Part shown: piece after piece, positions 34,350 through 44,889 of the stretch | How positions within the stretch are numbered: the first letter of the stretch is position 1 | Layout of the letters: the number at the start of each line of letters is the position of its first letter | Assembly: GCA_030710605.1 (NCBI GenBank) | Contig: CP092881.1 | Coordinates: forward strand, 73,805,095 to 73,869,094 | Length of the DNA stretch: 64,000 nt | Direction: 5' to 3' | From: Cordylochernes scorpioides | Taxonomy: Eukaryota > Arthropoda > Arachnida > Pseudoscorpiones > Chernetidae | Notes under the pieces: generated by a model | The model's database searches: none | What the model saw: the letters and a program-made list of their open reading frames with translations, nothing else | Told to the model about the DNA's origin: nothing | Translations under genes and position numbers: made by a program

Positions 34350-35095
34350 ATATATATTTAATATGAAGCAATAACGGGCCATCTAAATACAGCAAATGAA
34401 AACATTTAGACGCGAAGGTTTTTCATACATTATCAAACCTTTACTGTCCTTACTTCGATTAAAAAATATTGGAAGGGCTTGACTCATCAGTGGTGAACCC
34501 TCCCAGCGGTTTCGCCAATTTAATTTACCAGACCGCCTCTTTAGAGCTCTAATACTGTATTGGATCATTCTGCCTATATATGTTACACTGAAGAGTGGAA
34601 TCTCAAAAATGGTATTTAAGCAAACTATGGACATAAGCTTTCAGGACAGTAGAATTACATATAAATATTTTCAACGAGCAATGCTCTTCCGCAAACAATA
34701 AGGATAAGGCCAGTTAGGTATAAATTAATACAAACCAAAAGCGCACCATCTATCCTTATTGTTTGCGGAAGAGCATTGCTCGATACAAATATTTATATGT
34801 AATTCTACTGTCTTAAAAGCTTGTGTCCATAGTTTGCTTAAATACTTTTCTGAGATTCCACCCTTCAGTGTAGCATATATAAGCAGAATGATCCAATACA
34901 GTATTAGATCTCTAAAGAGGCGGTTTGGTAGATTAAATTGGCGAAACTGCTGGGAGGGTTCACCACTGATGAGCCAAGCCCTACCAATATATTTTCATCG
35001 CAGTAAGGACGGTATAAGTTTGATATATGTGTGGAAAAACATTCGCGTCTTAATGTTCTCATTTGCTGTATTTATATCTTTGTTGCCTTCTCTTT
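34350..35095. mobile_element. Foldback element FB1, copy B, uninterrupted
   Basis: Two ~330-bp inverted arms around a ~50-base centre. The arms meet in GAGCAATGCTCTTCCGC ... GCGGAAGAGCATTGCTC. Outer ends read AAATACAGCAAATGAAAACA on the left and TTCTCATTTGCTGTATTTAT on the right. No transposase inside. Other copies or fragments: 11,170, 47,325, 53,615, 59,876 and 61,425. Confidence 0.85.
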
Positions 35096-35150
35096 GTACA
35101 AATCCTAAGTATGAAATTGCTTCCTCTAAAAGATGCCAGACACAAGAGCA

Positions 35151-35396
35151 TCAACCTTGCCGCAAAGTGTGAATGGCATTATTATTATTAAATTTGACGT
35201 GGCGAAGAAAATTTCCACATCCCTTTGTGAACGCCCTAATAATTTCCGCTCTTTTTCGGTTCAGTTGTTCGATTCTGTCGAAGGTTTCAGACGCTCTGTC
35301 ATCAACGTTGAGATTCTGAATTGTGAAATTGGACGATACATTGATCCTGGGGAGTTTCCAAATCACATATGCAAAAATGTTCCATCTGTGCAATAG
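35151..35396 (-). pseudogene. Possible Gag-like fragment, copy B
   Basis: Counterpart of 12,690-12,945, with the same RIEQLNRKRAEIIRAF segment. Open on both strands; coding sense and family uncertain. Confidence 0.25.
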
Positions 35397-35859
35397 ACTT
35401 GTAGTTGGCTTTGTAATTGAGACCTCAAATCTTAAATTGCTGAAATTCAACCATCAGATTAAACGATAACTTGAATTTTTTCAAAAAAGAAAAAATCTAT
35501 TGAAAGAAAAATAACAAACTTTTCCATATAATGCCGTCATATACATTTAACATATTTAAGTAATATAAGTCATAAGTTCTTTAAGTCATTTCAGAGAAAT
35601 AAATCATACAAAGGAGAGTGTCTTACAATTGACGCTTTCCCATGGATGAATATTTTTCTCTCAAATGAAATAAAAAGGATTATTATTTTTTGGAATTGAA
35701 GTTTTCTTAGTAATTTATAGTATGGAAAGAGAGGTCTAGCTTAGGCTGAATTAATTAAGAACCCAATAAATAATTATTTATTTTTATCACAAATCATATG
35801 AATTCTCTCTTCTCTCTAATAACACATAATACAATAGTTACCACATTGTGATTAGCTTA
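35397..35859. other. No recognised feature (flank, copy B)
   Basis: AT-rich, matches 12,949-13,424 with small indels. Confidence 0.5.
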
Positions 35860-36510
35860 TGTGGACGAATACTATATATTTTTGAATAGAATATATGAAC
35901 ATATGCTCAGGTACAATACTGAAGGAATAAGAGGGCATTGGTAGTAACATGCGTGACGAATACTATATATTTTTGAATAGAATATATGAACATATGCTCA
36001 GGTACAATGCTGAAGGAATAAGAGGGCATTGGTAGTAACATGCGTGGTTAATAATATGTATTTTTGAATAGAATATATGATCAGGTACAATGCTGAAGGA
36101 ATAAGAGGGCATTGGTAGTACCATGCGTGACGAATACTATATATTTGTGCATAGAATATATGAACATATGCTCAGGTACAATGCTAAAGGAATAAGAGGG
36201 CATTGGTAGTACCATGCGTGGTTAATAATATGTATTTTTGAATAGAATATATGAACATATGCTAAGGTACAACGCTGAAGGAATATGAGGGCATTGGTAG
36301 TACCATGCGTGACGAATACTATATATTTGTGCATAGAATATATAACATATGCTCAGGTACAATGCTAAAGGAATAAGAGGGCATTGGTAGTACCATGCGT
36401 GGTTAATAATATGTATTTTTGAATAGAATATATGAACATATGCTAAGGTACAATGCTGAAGGAATATGAGGGCATTGGTAGTACCACGCGTGACGAATAC
36501 TATAATTACA
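35860..36510 (+). repeat. 91-bp minisatellite, short allele, about 7 units
   Basis: Same unit family as 13,425-17,255 but only ~650 bp. Units are mostly the diverged types with GTGGTTAATAATATG, like the last units of copy A. One unit has lost about 11 bases. Confidence 0.95.
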
Positions 36511-37848
36511 TATTTGTATTTAACTTTTGCCAAGATGTCACGACAATCGACCGCTGCGTCCAATTACAACCGAGCAAACAGCATGGTCGTATTTGCATAC
36601 CCTGCTTGCATATCTCCCTCGGTTTGTTTCAACGATTTCTGCGCCAATAAGAAGTGAATCATCAAAGTTATACACGAACGCGATGAGAATAAAAAAATCC
36701 AATTTCATTCTAGTTACATATATAGAGGTAGTAATTATTCACCCTGTACCTCCTTGGTTATAACACCATTTTTTACATTTTTAAAAATATTTTCTCTAAA
36801 AAAAGTCACATTTACTAAGATAGGCTGTGGAAAGTTGAGAAAAATTATGTATGTAGTGATTCCACATGCCGATTTGTTATCTTTTTTTTTTTTTTTTTTT
36901 TTTTTTAAGAAAAATTCCGTAAATATATGCAAATATGTATATATATATTTTTTACATTTGATAAAAGAATGGTTATGTAAATATATTTATGTTATATTTT
37001 TAAAAAGGATATATATATGTTATATAAAAATGAATGAGATTTCCTGCTTGATTTTTGATTATATTGAGGATTAAACTATGTTAATGCAGTCGTGGTTAAA
37101 TCTTGAAAGTATGATAATGAATTAATTTTAATCAGTAATTTAATTGAACTAAAGGAATATATAAAATGCATAATTTGATAAAAGTAATGCCTGGCTTGAG
37201 GCGAGTAGAATAAGGAAAACAAAATATTATTTACATAATGTACAAAAGTTTTGAGCCGGCCATCGGGAAACAACGGGAATATTCTTGCCATCGCCCGCAC
37301 AAGTCTCAGTGGAGACTTTTCCGGGCACACTGTATCTAAAACGTCAAGGCAGCAGACGCGATGTCAGGTGGCCAGGGATCCTAGGATCAGGCGGCTGGAA
37401 TCGGGAAACAACAATAAGTTTTTATAGGGGAAGCGTGACCTCTGGCGGTCGATTTAGCAGAGTATTTGTATCTATGAAATATAATTTTAAATAAAATAAT
37501 ATTTTTATATAACATATATATAAGATATGTATGCGCTGAAGTTGGTTGTATAGTCTAAATAAAGGCTTATCCTTTGAGAATATCATTTATGAATTCTATT
37601 TATTTTTAAAACGCTTATAGATATAGATAGATTATAGATTTGATAGCTACAAGAAATGAGGTTTTGCTTGTGAATGATAATGAAGTCTATTGTAATTGTG
37701 TGAAGTCATACACCCACATAACACCTGGTGTAGGCTCCAACATGCAGTCATGGGCCTGAAGTAGGAACGCACTAGCGCAATAAAAGGAACCTCCTTCACA
37801 AGAGAGATAGGTGTCGCCATTGATATGTTTCTATTATAGGGTGAATAT
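36511..37848. other. Flank between the 91-bp array and Gypsy-1, copy B
   Basis: Collinear with 17,256-18,609. It has a longer T-run (about 25) near 36,882-36,906 than copy A. No recognisable gene. Confidence 0.5.
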
Positions 37849-38084
37849 TGTCGCGGAGATAAATAAAGTAAGGGCAAGTTTGGGGATAATTAATTTATTA
37901 TAAGGGGTTTTTATAGGGAGATGGATAAAGTAGAACTTACCCCAAGTTAAGGTTAATCCTAATGAGGGACCTCAGCTCCCCCCGCCGGCCAGATTCCACA
38001 GAACCCCTCACACCCGGTGTCCAGCGATGATTGACAAACGTCTCATGGGGCCTCTCGTGATTGGAGCCGCTGGGCTTCTTGACA
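37849..38084 (-). repeat. Gypsy-1 3' LTR, copy B
   Basis: 236 bp. It has a private change (AAAGTAAGGG, other LTRs AAAGCAAGGG, plus-strand reading). Confidence 0.9.
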
Positions 38085-38121
38085 TTATTCCCTCCTTAGA
38101 AAAAAAACAGCGACCCGCTGA

Positions 38122-41100
38122 TTAGCTTGTCTCAGCCCTTGTTCTGGAAGGAAATCTATCACGGCTGGTGTTCCCTAGCAGAGTAGAATGTTGTTCTTCA
38201 GGGTCCAGGTAGGGCTTCATCCGAATGACATGGACGATATCCTTGGCTTTCCGTGATCGGGGAGAGGGGTCCACGGGCTCTACTTCATACGTAACTTCTG
38301 AAAGCTTCTTGGTCACCTTATAGGGACCGAAGTATCTCTTCAGTAGCTTTTCTGATAGTCCTACTTTTCGGATGGGAGTAAAAACCCACACAAGATCATC
38401 CTTCTGGTAATAGACTGGAGTATGTTTCTGGTCGTATAGTCTACGGTCTTTCGCCTGTGATTGTAGAAGGCGTGATCGGGAGAGTTGACGCGCTTCCTCA
38501 GCTCTGGTCACAAGTTCTCCAACGTAGTCGTTAGAGATCTCATCTGGTAGGTAGGGTAGTACGGCATCGATGTAGGTCTCGGCCTCGCGGGCGTGGACAA
38601 GAAAGAACGGGGTGTAGCCGGTCGCCTCCTGTTTAGCAGTGTTGTAAGCAAAAGTTACATAGGGCAAAACTTGGTCCCAGTCCTTCTGCTCAACACCTGT
38701 GTACATGGACAGCATGTCTCCCAGAGTTTTGTTGAACCTTTCAGTCAGGCCGTTGGTCTGGGGATGGTAGGCCGTTGTAAATCTGTGCACAATTCCGCAC
38801 AGAGCATTGATCTCTTTTATTACTTGAGAAATGAAATTTCTGCCGCGATCTGTTATCATTTCTCTAGGAGCTCCATGCTTCAAGATGACGTCTTCAACCA
38901 GGAACTTAGCTGTTTCGATTGCTCCTCCGTCTGGGATCGCTTTCGTTATGGCATACCTTGTCATATAATCGGTGCACACAATGATCCAACGGTTTCCATC
39001 TTTAGAAACTGGAAATCTTCCAAGGAGATCAACCCCGACTTTATAGAATGGCTTTTCTACGGGCGGTATGGATACAAGTTGTCCAGCCGGACGTCGAGGT
39101 AATTTCTTCCTTCGTTGACACTCCCGACAATGGCTTACATATTGGCGAACAGTTCTATAAAGGCCAGGCCAATAGAATCGTTTTTTGACTTTGTCATACG
39201 TCCGGGCGAAACCCAAATGCCCAGTTGTAGGAGCATCATGTAAATCTGCCATAACTTCCGATCTTAAGTGCTTAGGGATCATCATAAGCCAGGGTCTTCC
39301 AGTTGTGCTAAAGTTTTTCTTGTATAAGATGCCGTCGATAATGCTGAATTCCTTTCTGGTGTAGCCCGAGTTTAAATTATCGATTATTTTAGCTAAATCC
39401 GGGTCTTTAGTCTGTTCTATATCGACGTTGGTTAGTGACATCACAGCACTTGGTTGATCGTTCTCAAGCGGGCTCCTTGACAGACAATCGGCATCCTTAT
39501 GTTTGCGTCCGCTCTTGTAGATAACGGTCACGTCAAATTCTTGCAACTTCAGCGCCCATCTTGCCAAACGGCCAGAAGGATCTTTCTGCCCTACCAACCA
39601 ACATAGAGAATGATGGTCAGTGACAACCGTGAATGGTCGACCAAACAAATATGGGCGGAATTTGCTAATAGACCAGACTACAGCAAGGCATTCTTTTTCC
39701 GTTGTAGAATAGTTATTTTCAGCCTTTGTCAAGCTTCTAGATGCATAAGCTATAGGCCGCTCCTTTCCACCTTGTATTTGTAGAAGAACAGCTCCAATAC
39801 CATGTCCGCTTGCATCCGTGTGTAGATGGGTATCAGCGGATTCATCAAAGTGTCCTAAGACAGGCTCTGAAATTAGAGCTGTTTTAAGGACTTCAAACGC
39901 TTTCTCTTGAGCTGCATCCCAATAAAATTGTTTTTCAGTCTTCAGTAGGTCATGCAAAGATCTAGCTTTGCCGGCAAAGTTCTCAATAAATCTTCGGTAA
40001 TAGGAACATAATCCAAGAAAGCTCTTCAGTTCAGAGATATTCCTTGGCCTCGGAAATTTAGAGACGGCTTCAACTTTATCTGGATCTGGATGAATTCCAT
40101 TGGCGTCAACAAGGTGTCCCAAAATCTTTATCCTCCTTGATCCAAAAAGACACTTTTTGTGGTTCAAGCTTAGTCCAGCTTTCTGGATGCAGCTTAATAC
40201 AAGTTGTAGACGACGTAGATGTTCCTCAAAGGTAGGTGCGTAAACTACGATGTCGTCCAGGTAGCAAAGGCACATGTTCCATTTAAGACTGCCCAGAACA
40301 CTATCTATCATCCTTTCAAACGTTGCTGGAGCGTTGCAAAGACCGAAGGGCATTACTTGGAATTCATACAGCCCATCTGGAGTGATGAAAGCAGTTTTCT
40401 CCCTGTCTTTTTCGTCCACTTCAATCTGCCAATACCCGGACCGAAGATCCATCGTGGAGAAGTAACTAGAGCCGGCTAAACTGTCCAAGGCATCGTCAAT
40501 GCGTGGCAGCGGGTAAACATCTTTTTTTGTTATCTTATTTAATCGACGGTAATCTACGCAGAATCTCCAGGTCCCGTCTTTCTTTCGAACTAGAATAACT
40601 GGAGATGACCAAGGACTTTCAGAGGGCTTCACGATGTGATTTTCAATCATCTTGTTCACTTCATCTTGAATTAGTCGTCGTTCACTTGGTGCTACTCTAT
40701 AGGGCCGCTGTTTGATAGGAGACTGGTCGCCTGTGTTTATCTTGTGCTTCACAGTACTGGTGGGCTTAATAGGAGTACTCCCAAAGTCAAATATGCCAAT
40801 AAACTCGTCAAGGCATGAAACAAGCTGTAACCTTTGAATTTCAGACAGCCCTGGATCTAGAGTAAGGTTTATCTTCTGTGACCATTCACGTGACTTTAGC
40901 TGCGTTTCTTGTAACTTATCGCTGGATTCAATAAGATTGCAGATATTCCCATTTTCATAACTTTCCATGGTGCACATATTCATTCCTGATGGAATCAGTT
41001 GCGGCCAAGACGCTCCATTCGCCACCCAAATGCTACCTCGGCCGTGTCGAAATGTAACCAATGAGTTTGGTATAAGAACTTCCTTTCTTAATAATAAGTC

Positions 41101-41565
41101 CTTAGAAGTTGAGACTAAAACATCTCTAACACCACATATTTCTTCGTTTATCACACTGATCTTCTTTATTGATTTAGGCGGGATGACAAAGTCGTCGGAA
41201 GCAAACAATCTCTGGTTTTCCTCCTCTCGAGATTCCAGGACGGAGGTTTCCCCGAGATGGAGTTCATTTCTGCCACAATAAATGACGGCTTCGGTGGCCT
41301 TGAAGAAGTCCCATCCAAATATGATGTCATGGCTGCATTCCACCATAACAACGAATTCAAATGAGATATTCAGACCATTAACTTCTATGTTCAGGACACA
41401 TTTTCCTAGGGTCTCTATTAAATTTTTGTTTGCAGCTTTAAGAATGGGACCTGGTTCTTTGAAGAGAGGTGTCTTTAGTTCGCGTCGAAATTTGTCTGAA
41501 ATAACAGAAAAGTCGGCTCCTGAATCCACCAATGCTTTAATTTTGCGTCCATTTATTTCGACCAT
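38122..41565 (-). CDS. pol: Gypsy-1 Pol polyprotein, copy B
   Basis: 1,147 codons with the same domain order as copy A: protease (DSGA near residue 14), RT (YLDD near 435), RNase H (HTDASGHG near 560), integrase with H-H-C-C and D,D,E motifs, and a GPY/F-type module. I count about five amino-acid differences from copy A (for example SGYWQ for SGFWQ, PTTGH for PTAGH, YKKNF for YNKNY). The frame continues open upstream of the first Met, through the gag stop, in the -1 register, so it is probably made as a Gag-Pol fusion by -1 frameshifting near GTG AAA AAC TAA at the end of gag. It acts in cytoplasmic particles (protease, RT) and at the chromosome (integrase). Confidence 0.95.
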   Translation of the reverse strand: MVEINGRKIKALVDSGADFSVISDKFRRELKTPLFKEPGPILKAANKNLIETLGKCVLNIEVNGLNISFEFVVMVECSHDIIFGWDFFKATEAVIYCGRNELHLGETSVLESREEENQRLFASDDFVIPPKSIKKISVINEEICGVRDVLVSTSKDLLLRKEVLIPNSLVTFRHGRGSIWVANGASWPQLIPSGMNMCTMESYENGNICNLIESSDKLQETQLKSREWSQKINLTLDPGLSEIQRLQLVSCLDEFIGIFDFGSTPIKPTSTVKHKINTGDQSPIKQRPYRVAPSERRLIQDEVNKMIENHIVKPSESPWSSPVILVRKKDGTWRFCVDYRRLNKITKKDVYPLPRIDDALDSLAGSSYFSTMDLRSGYWQIEVDEKDREKTAFITPDGLYEFQVMPFGLCNAPATFERMIDSVLGSLKWNMCLCYLDDIVVYAPTFEEHLRRLQLVLSCIQKAGLSLNHKKCLFGSRRIKILGHLVDANGIHPDPDKVEAVSKFPRPRNISELKSFLGLCSYYRRFIENFAGKARSLHDLLKTEKQFYWDAAQEKAFEVLKTALISEPVLGHFDESADTHLHTDASGHGIGAVLLQIQGGKERPIAYASRSLTKAENNYSTTEKECLAVVWSISKFRPYLFGRPFTVVTDHHSLCWLVGQKDPSGRLARWALKLQEFDVTVIYKSGRKHKDADCLSRSPLENDQPSAVMSLTNVDIEQTKDPDLAKIIDNLNSGYTRKEFSIIDGILYKKNFSTTGRPWLMMIPKHLRSEVMADLHDAPTTGHLGFARTYDKVKKRFYWPGLYRTVRQYVSHCRECQRRKKLPRRPAGQLVSIPPVEKPFYKVGVDLLGRFPVSKDGNRWIIVCTDYMTRYAITKAIPDGGAIETAKFLVEDVILKHGAPREMITDRGRNFISQVIKEINALCGIVHRFTTAYHPQTNGLTERFNKTLGDMLSMYTGVEQKDWDQVLPYVTFAYNTAKQEATGYTPFFLVHAREAETYIDAVLPYLPDEISNDYVGELVTRAEEARQLSRSRLLQSQAKDRRLYDQKHTPVYYQKDDLVWVFTPIRKVGLSEKLLKRYFGPYKVTKKLSEVTYEVEPVDPSPRSRKAKDIVHVIRMKPYLDPEEQHSTLLGNTSRDRFPSRTRAETS

Positions 41566-41651
41566 AACAAATTTTTCTTTTAATTTAGCGGCGATATACC
41601 CTGGAGGATTTTCCTCAATGGCGACCTCACACCCGTTAGAAGCCGCTCCAC

Positions 41652-42806
41652 TTAGTTTTTCACATTCTGAGGCATGGGAGAACGGCTGAAACGACGGGCT
41701 GGCGACTGGGATTGTCTTCGGGCTGGCGACCTTGCGCGGCTTGGATGTGGGGAAGAGCTCCGGTAGAAGTACGTCGAGGTTTGGGGCGTTACATAGTCGT
41801 CGTCGGCGTCATATCTCGGGGGTCGACTCGAAAATCCAACATTTCTCTCTTCTCCGCCATTCCTTGACCTGGCTTCAGCGAAGACCTGCCGTCGTTCCCT
41901 ACAATAACGGACGACATGTCCGGGTCGTCCGCAGTGGAAGCAGATAGGTTTGTCGTCGTAGGTTCTCCAATGTTCCGTTTTCCTGGGTTGGGTTGGTCGG
42001 TCGATATTATAATAGGGCGTTCGTGGTTGTTGTTGTACCACGTTGACTTGTGGTCTGGTAGGTTGTAGAGCACGGCTGACCTCTTCCCTCACAGTCTGTT
42101 CCAGGGCGTTCACCTCTCGGAGAGGATTGATCACTTCAGGTGCTGAGAAAACCTTTTGTATCTCTTCTCTAACGATGCGGCGAATTAACGCGGCCAAGTC
42201 GTCTGAGTCGTCAACACACGAAATGGGCATTACGTTTGACAACCTGGCGAATTTCGTACGGCCGATCCTGCGCTGCTTGACGGTTGTCAGATGACGGCAA
42301 AACTTCAGGATCTCATCTACTGTCTGTATGTCTTTCGCCACCAATACCTGGTATGTGTCCTCCGAAATTCCCTTTATAATGTGAGCAACTCTCTCACCTT
42401 CTTCCATGCGAGGGTTCACCTGGTGGCAGAGACTAAGAATCTCCTGGATGTATGACTCGCTGGATTCCTCGGCCTTCTGTGCTCTTGACTTCAGAACTTC
42501 CTCGGCGCGTCGAGCAGAATCCTCTTGCAGTCCGAACACACCGCGGAATGCGTCTTCAAAGCTTCTCCACGAGTTGAGTGATTCTTCGTTATTATCAAAC
42601 CACCTTCCAGCAGTTCCGTTCAAGTAAAATACGACGTTGGCAAGCTTCATGGTCTCGTCCCATCTGTTGTACTTCGACACTCTCTCGTACTCTTTCAACC
42701 ACTGTCCAGGGTTTATATTTCCATCTCCAGAAAAGGTAGAAGGATCTCGTTGGCGCTGACAAGGGAGGTAGGATCCGCTAACAGTAGGTCTGTGGTCGTC
42801 TTCCAT
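41652..42806 (-). CDS. gag: Gypsy-1 Gag, copy B, intact
   Basis: About 384 residues from MEDDHRPTV to the stop; the frame is open 43 codons further upstream into the LTR, but the Met there overlaps the LTR and is unlikely to be the start. A capsid-like region with NPGQWLKEYERVSKYNRW and GTAGRWFDNNEESLNSW is followed by a helical C-terminal capsid part, then one CCHC zinc knuckle (CFHCGRPGHVVRYC) and a basic Ser/Arg-rich tail. This matches Ty3/Gypsy Gag, which packages the element RNA. It lacks the one-base deletion of copy A, so the two copies differ in coding capacity. Confidence 0.93.
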   Translation of the reverse strand: MEDDHRPTVSGSYLPCQRQRDPSTFSGDGNINPGQWLKEYERVSKYNRWDETMKLANVVFYLNGTAGRWFDNNEESLNSWRSFEDAFRGVFGLQEDSARRAEEVLKSRAQKAEESSESYIQEILSLCHQVNPRMEEGERVAHIIKGISEDTYQVLVAKDIQTVDEILKFCRHLTTVKQRRIGRTKFARLSNVMPISCVDDSDDLAALIRRIVREEIQKVFSAPEVINPLREVNALEQTVREEVSRALQPTRPQVNVVQQQPRTPYYNIDRPTQPRKTEHWRTYDDKPICFHCGRPGHVVRYCRERRQVFAEARSRNGGEERNVGFSSRPPRYDADDDYVTPQTSTYFYRSSSPHPSRARSPARRQSQSPARRFSRSPMPQNVKN

Positions 42807-42885
42807 TTCTATTAGTTGTGGCAAAGGTTGAAGAATTGGTTCACGTCCCTGTAGACGTCGACTTCTTCGAAGTTCCGTCACGCTA

Positions 42886-42901
42886 CCCAGCGTCTCCGCC
42901 A
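42886..42901 (-). other. Gypsy-1 primer-binding site, copy B
   Basis: Minus strand TGGCGGAGACGCTGGG, 5 bases inside the 5' LTR, as in copy A. Confidence 0.7.
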
Positions 42902-42906
42902 AAATA

Positions 42907-43142
42907 TGTCGCGGAGATAAATAAAGCAAGGGCAAGTTTAAGGATAATTAATTTATTATAAGGGGTTTTTATAGGGAGATGGATAAAGTAGAACTTACCC
43001 CAAGTTAAGGTTAATCCTAATGAGGGACCTCAGCTCCCCCCGCCGGCCAGATTCCACAGAACCCCTCACACCCGGTGTCCAGCGATGATTGACAAACGTC
43101 TCATGGGGCCTCTCGTGATTGGAGCCGCTGGGCTTCTTGACA
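42907..43142 (-). repeat. Gypsy-1 5' LTR, copy B
   Basis: 236 bp with a private GTTTAAGG (GTTTGGGG in the other three LTRs, plus-strand reading). Target duplication ATAT follows at 43,143-43,146. Confidence 0.9.
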
Positions 43143-43146
43143 ATAT

Positions 43147-43618
43147 TAATAGTGAAAGTAATTTACATAAGAGATTGCAATTTATATATTTAGATATCTT
43201 TAAATGAAAAGATACGAAATTTTATGTTACTATAATTATTTTTTTTTTTCACAATTCTTGCACGCATACACATTATAAACAAAGTATTTAATAATAATAT
43301 ACCTTCGATTCGTTTCTAATCAAAACAAAGTAATAATATATCACTGATATATTATCTTTAAACAAAACAGATCAGCCATCTATATTCTTTTTACTTTTTT
43401 ACCTTTATGGACAAGACACCACCACCTTACTTATCGAATAGTCGTCGTATATTCGAAAACACTTTGGGACCTGAAAATTCAAACATTTGGTCATAGTAAC
43501 AACATTTAACATTAAGACTAAAAGGCGTTTCCTGATTATGCAAATAAAAATATCTGATGTCTTGCACCAACTTTCGGAATAAATATCACCTACGTTTAAA
43601 AAAATAAATGATTGATCA
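43147..43618. other. No recognised feature (flank, copy B)
   Basis: Matches 23,908-24,380. Confidence 0.5.
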
Positions 43619-44128
43619 AGAATGTGTATTTGGTCGTAACATAAAGGTAACCCAAGTTCCTGGAGCGTATCCTCAGATCGCCAATGTGTATTTGGTCGTA
43701 ACATAAAGGTAACCCAAGTTCCTGGAGCGTATCCTTAGATCGCCAATGTGTATTTGGTCGTAACATAAAGGTAACCCAAGTTCCTGGAGCGTATCCTTAG
43801 ATCGCCAATGTGTATTTGGTCGTAACATAAAGGTAACCCAGGTTCCTGGAGCGTATCCTTAGATCGCCAATGTGTATTTGGTCGTAACATAAAGGTAACC
43901 CAGGTTCCTGGAGCGTATCCTTAGATCGCCAATGTGTATTTGGTCGTAACATAAAGGTAACCCAGGTTCCTGGAGCGTATCCTTAGATCGCCAATGTGTA
44001 TTTGGTCGTAACATAAAGGTAACCCAGGTTCCTGGAGCGTATCCTTAGATCGCCAATGTGTATTTGGTGGTAACATAAAGGTAACCCAGGTTCCTGGAGC
44101 GTATCCTTAGATCGCCAACGTGTATTTG
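43619..44128 (+). repeat. 62-bp minisatellite (first type), 8 units, copy B
   Basis: Same units and same variant order as 24,381-24,890. The length is unchanged between copies. One unit has CCTCAGATCG instead of CCTTAGATCG. Confidence 0.95.
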
Positions 44129-44376
44129 GCAAGTACTGGAGCAAGTTTCAAAGAGATTTCTTAGAGTCTTTCTCTATATATCATCAAAATGATCTCAGTG
44201 TAAGTAAGCTTTGAAAAGTTGGATGGAAATACGAATTAGAAAAAATATTTTCTTTAAGCATGTGGACCAACATTCTTCTAACTATAGATATCCAATTTAT
44301 GAAATTGCCCGTGTTGTGTTCATATGTAAATATAGAATCCATAAGTAAAAATACACTGGTGTCCAAAATTGAGGTA

Positions 44377-44558
44377 ACAAACACAATGTTACAATATAAT
44401 ACACTGCGGCTTGTGATTGTAAAACAACACTTGAATTTACACCGCATGGGTTTCTTTTCAATGAAAAATTTATTTCACCTTGAAATAAATTTTGATTTTT
44501 CATTGAAAAGAAATTCATGCGGTGTAAATTCAAGTGTTGTTTTACAAACACAATGTTA
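44377..44558 (+). mobile_element. Hairpin element H2 nested in Tc1, copy B
   Basis: Perfect 15-bp direct repeats ACAAACACAATGTTA (44,377-44,391 and 44,544-44,558) flank the tail CAATATAATACACTGCGGC and the hairpin arms. This copy shows the target duplication more clearly than copy A. Confidence 0.8.
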
Positions 44559-44889
44559 GTTTTCTTTAAAAATATTGAATTGTTTTGAACAATTTGTGGG
44601 TGGATTGAAAAAAAAACTAACAAATAAAGTTGACAAAATAAATTTGTTTAAATATTTTAGAGTTATGCCAATATATGTTAATTAGTCCAAAGTTCAGGTA
44701 GATTTCCAGGCCTATAAATACCATCGCAAAATTGAAGAAAAGTGGACTCAGGAATTGGTTTAACCATGGAGCACCACCACTACCAGATTTAGACCAATAT
44801 TTGATGACTTAATAGGGTGTGTGGTCGCCTCTAACATCTAAACAGCTGTCATAACGACATTCCATGCTGTTTATTAGGCAGGTAAAGAG

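Larger units (their letters stand above)
37849..43142 (-). mobile_element. Gypsy-1, complete Ty3/Gypsy LTR retrotransposon, copy B
   Basis: Same site, orientation and ATAT target duplication as copy A. Both gag and pol are open here, so this is the better candidate for a coding-competent element. LTRs are 236 bp each and differ by about three bases. No env-like frame. Confidence 0.95.

Noticed and set aside
18884..43142. An env gene making Gypsy-1 an endogenous retrovirus
   Set aside because: Pol ends close to the polypurine tract; there is no third frame between pol and the 3' LTR.
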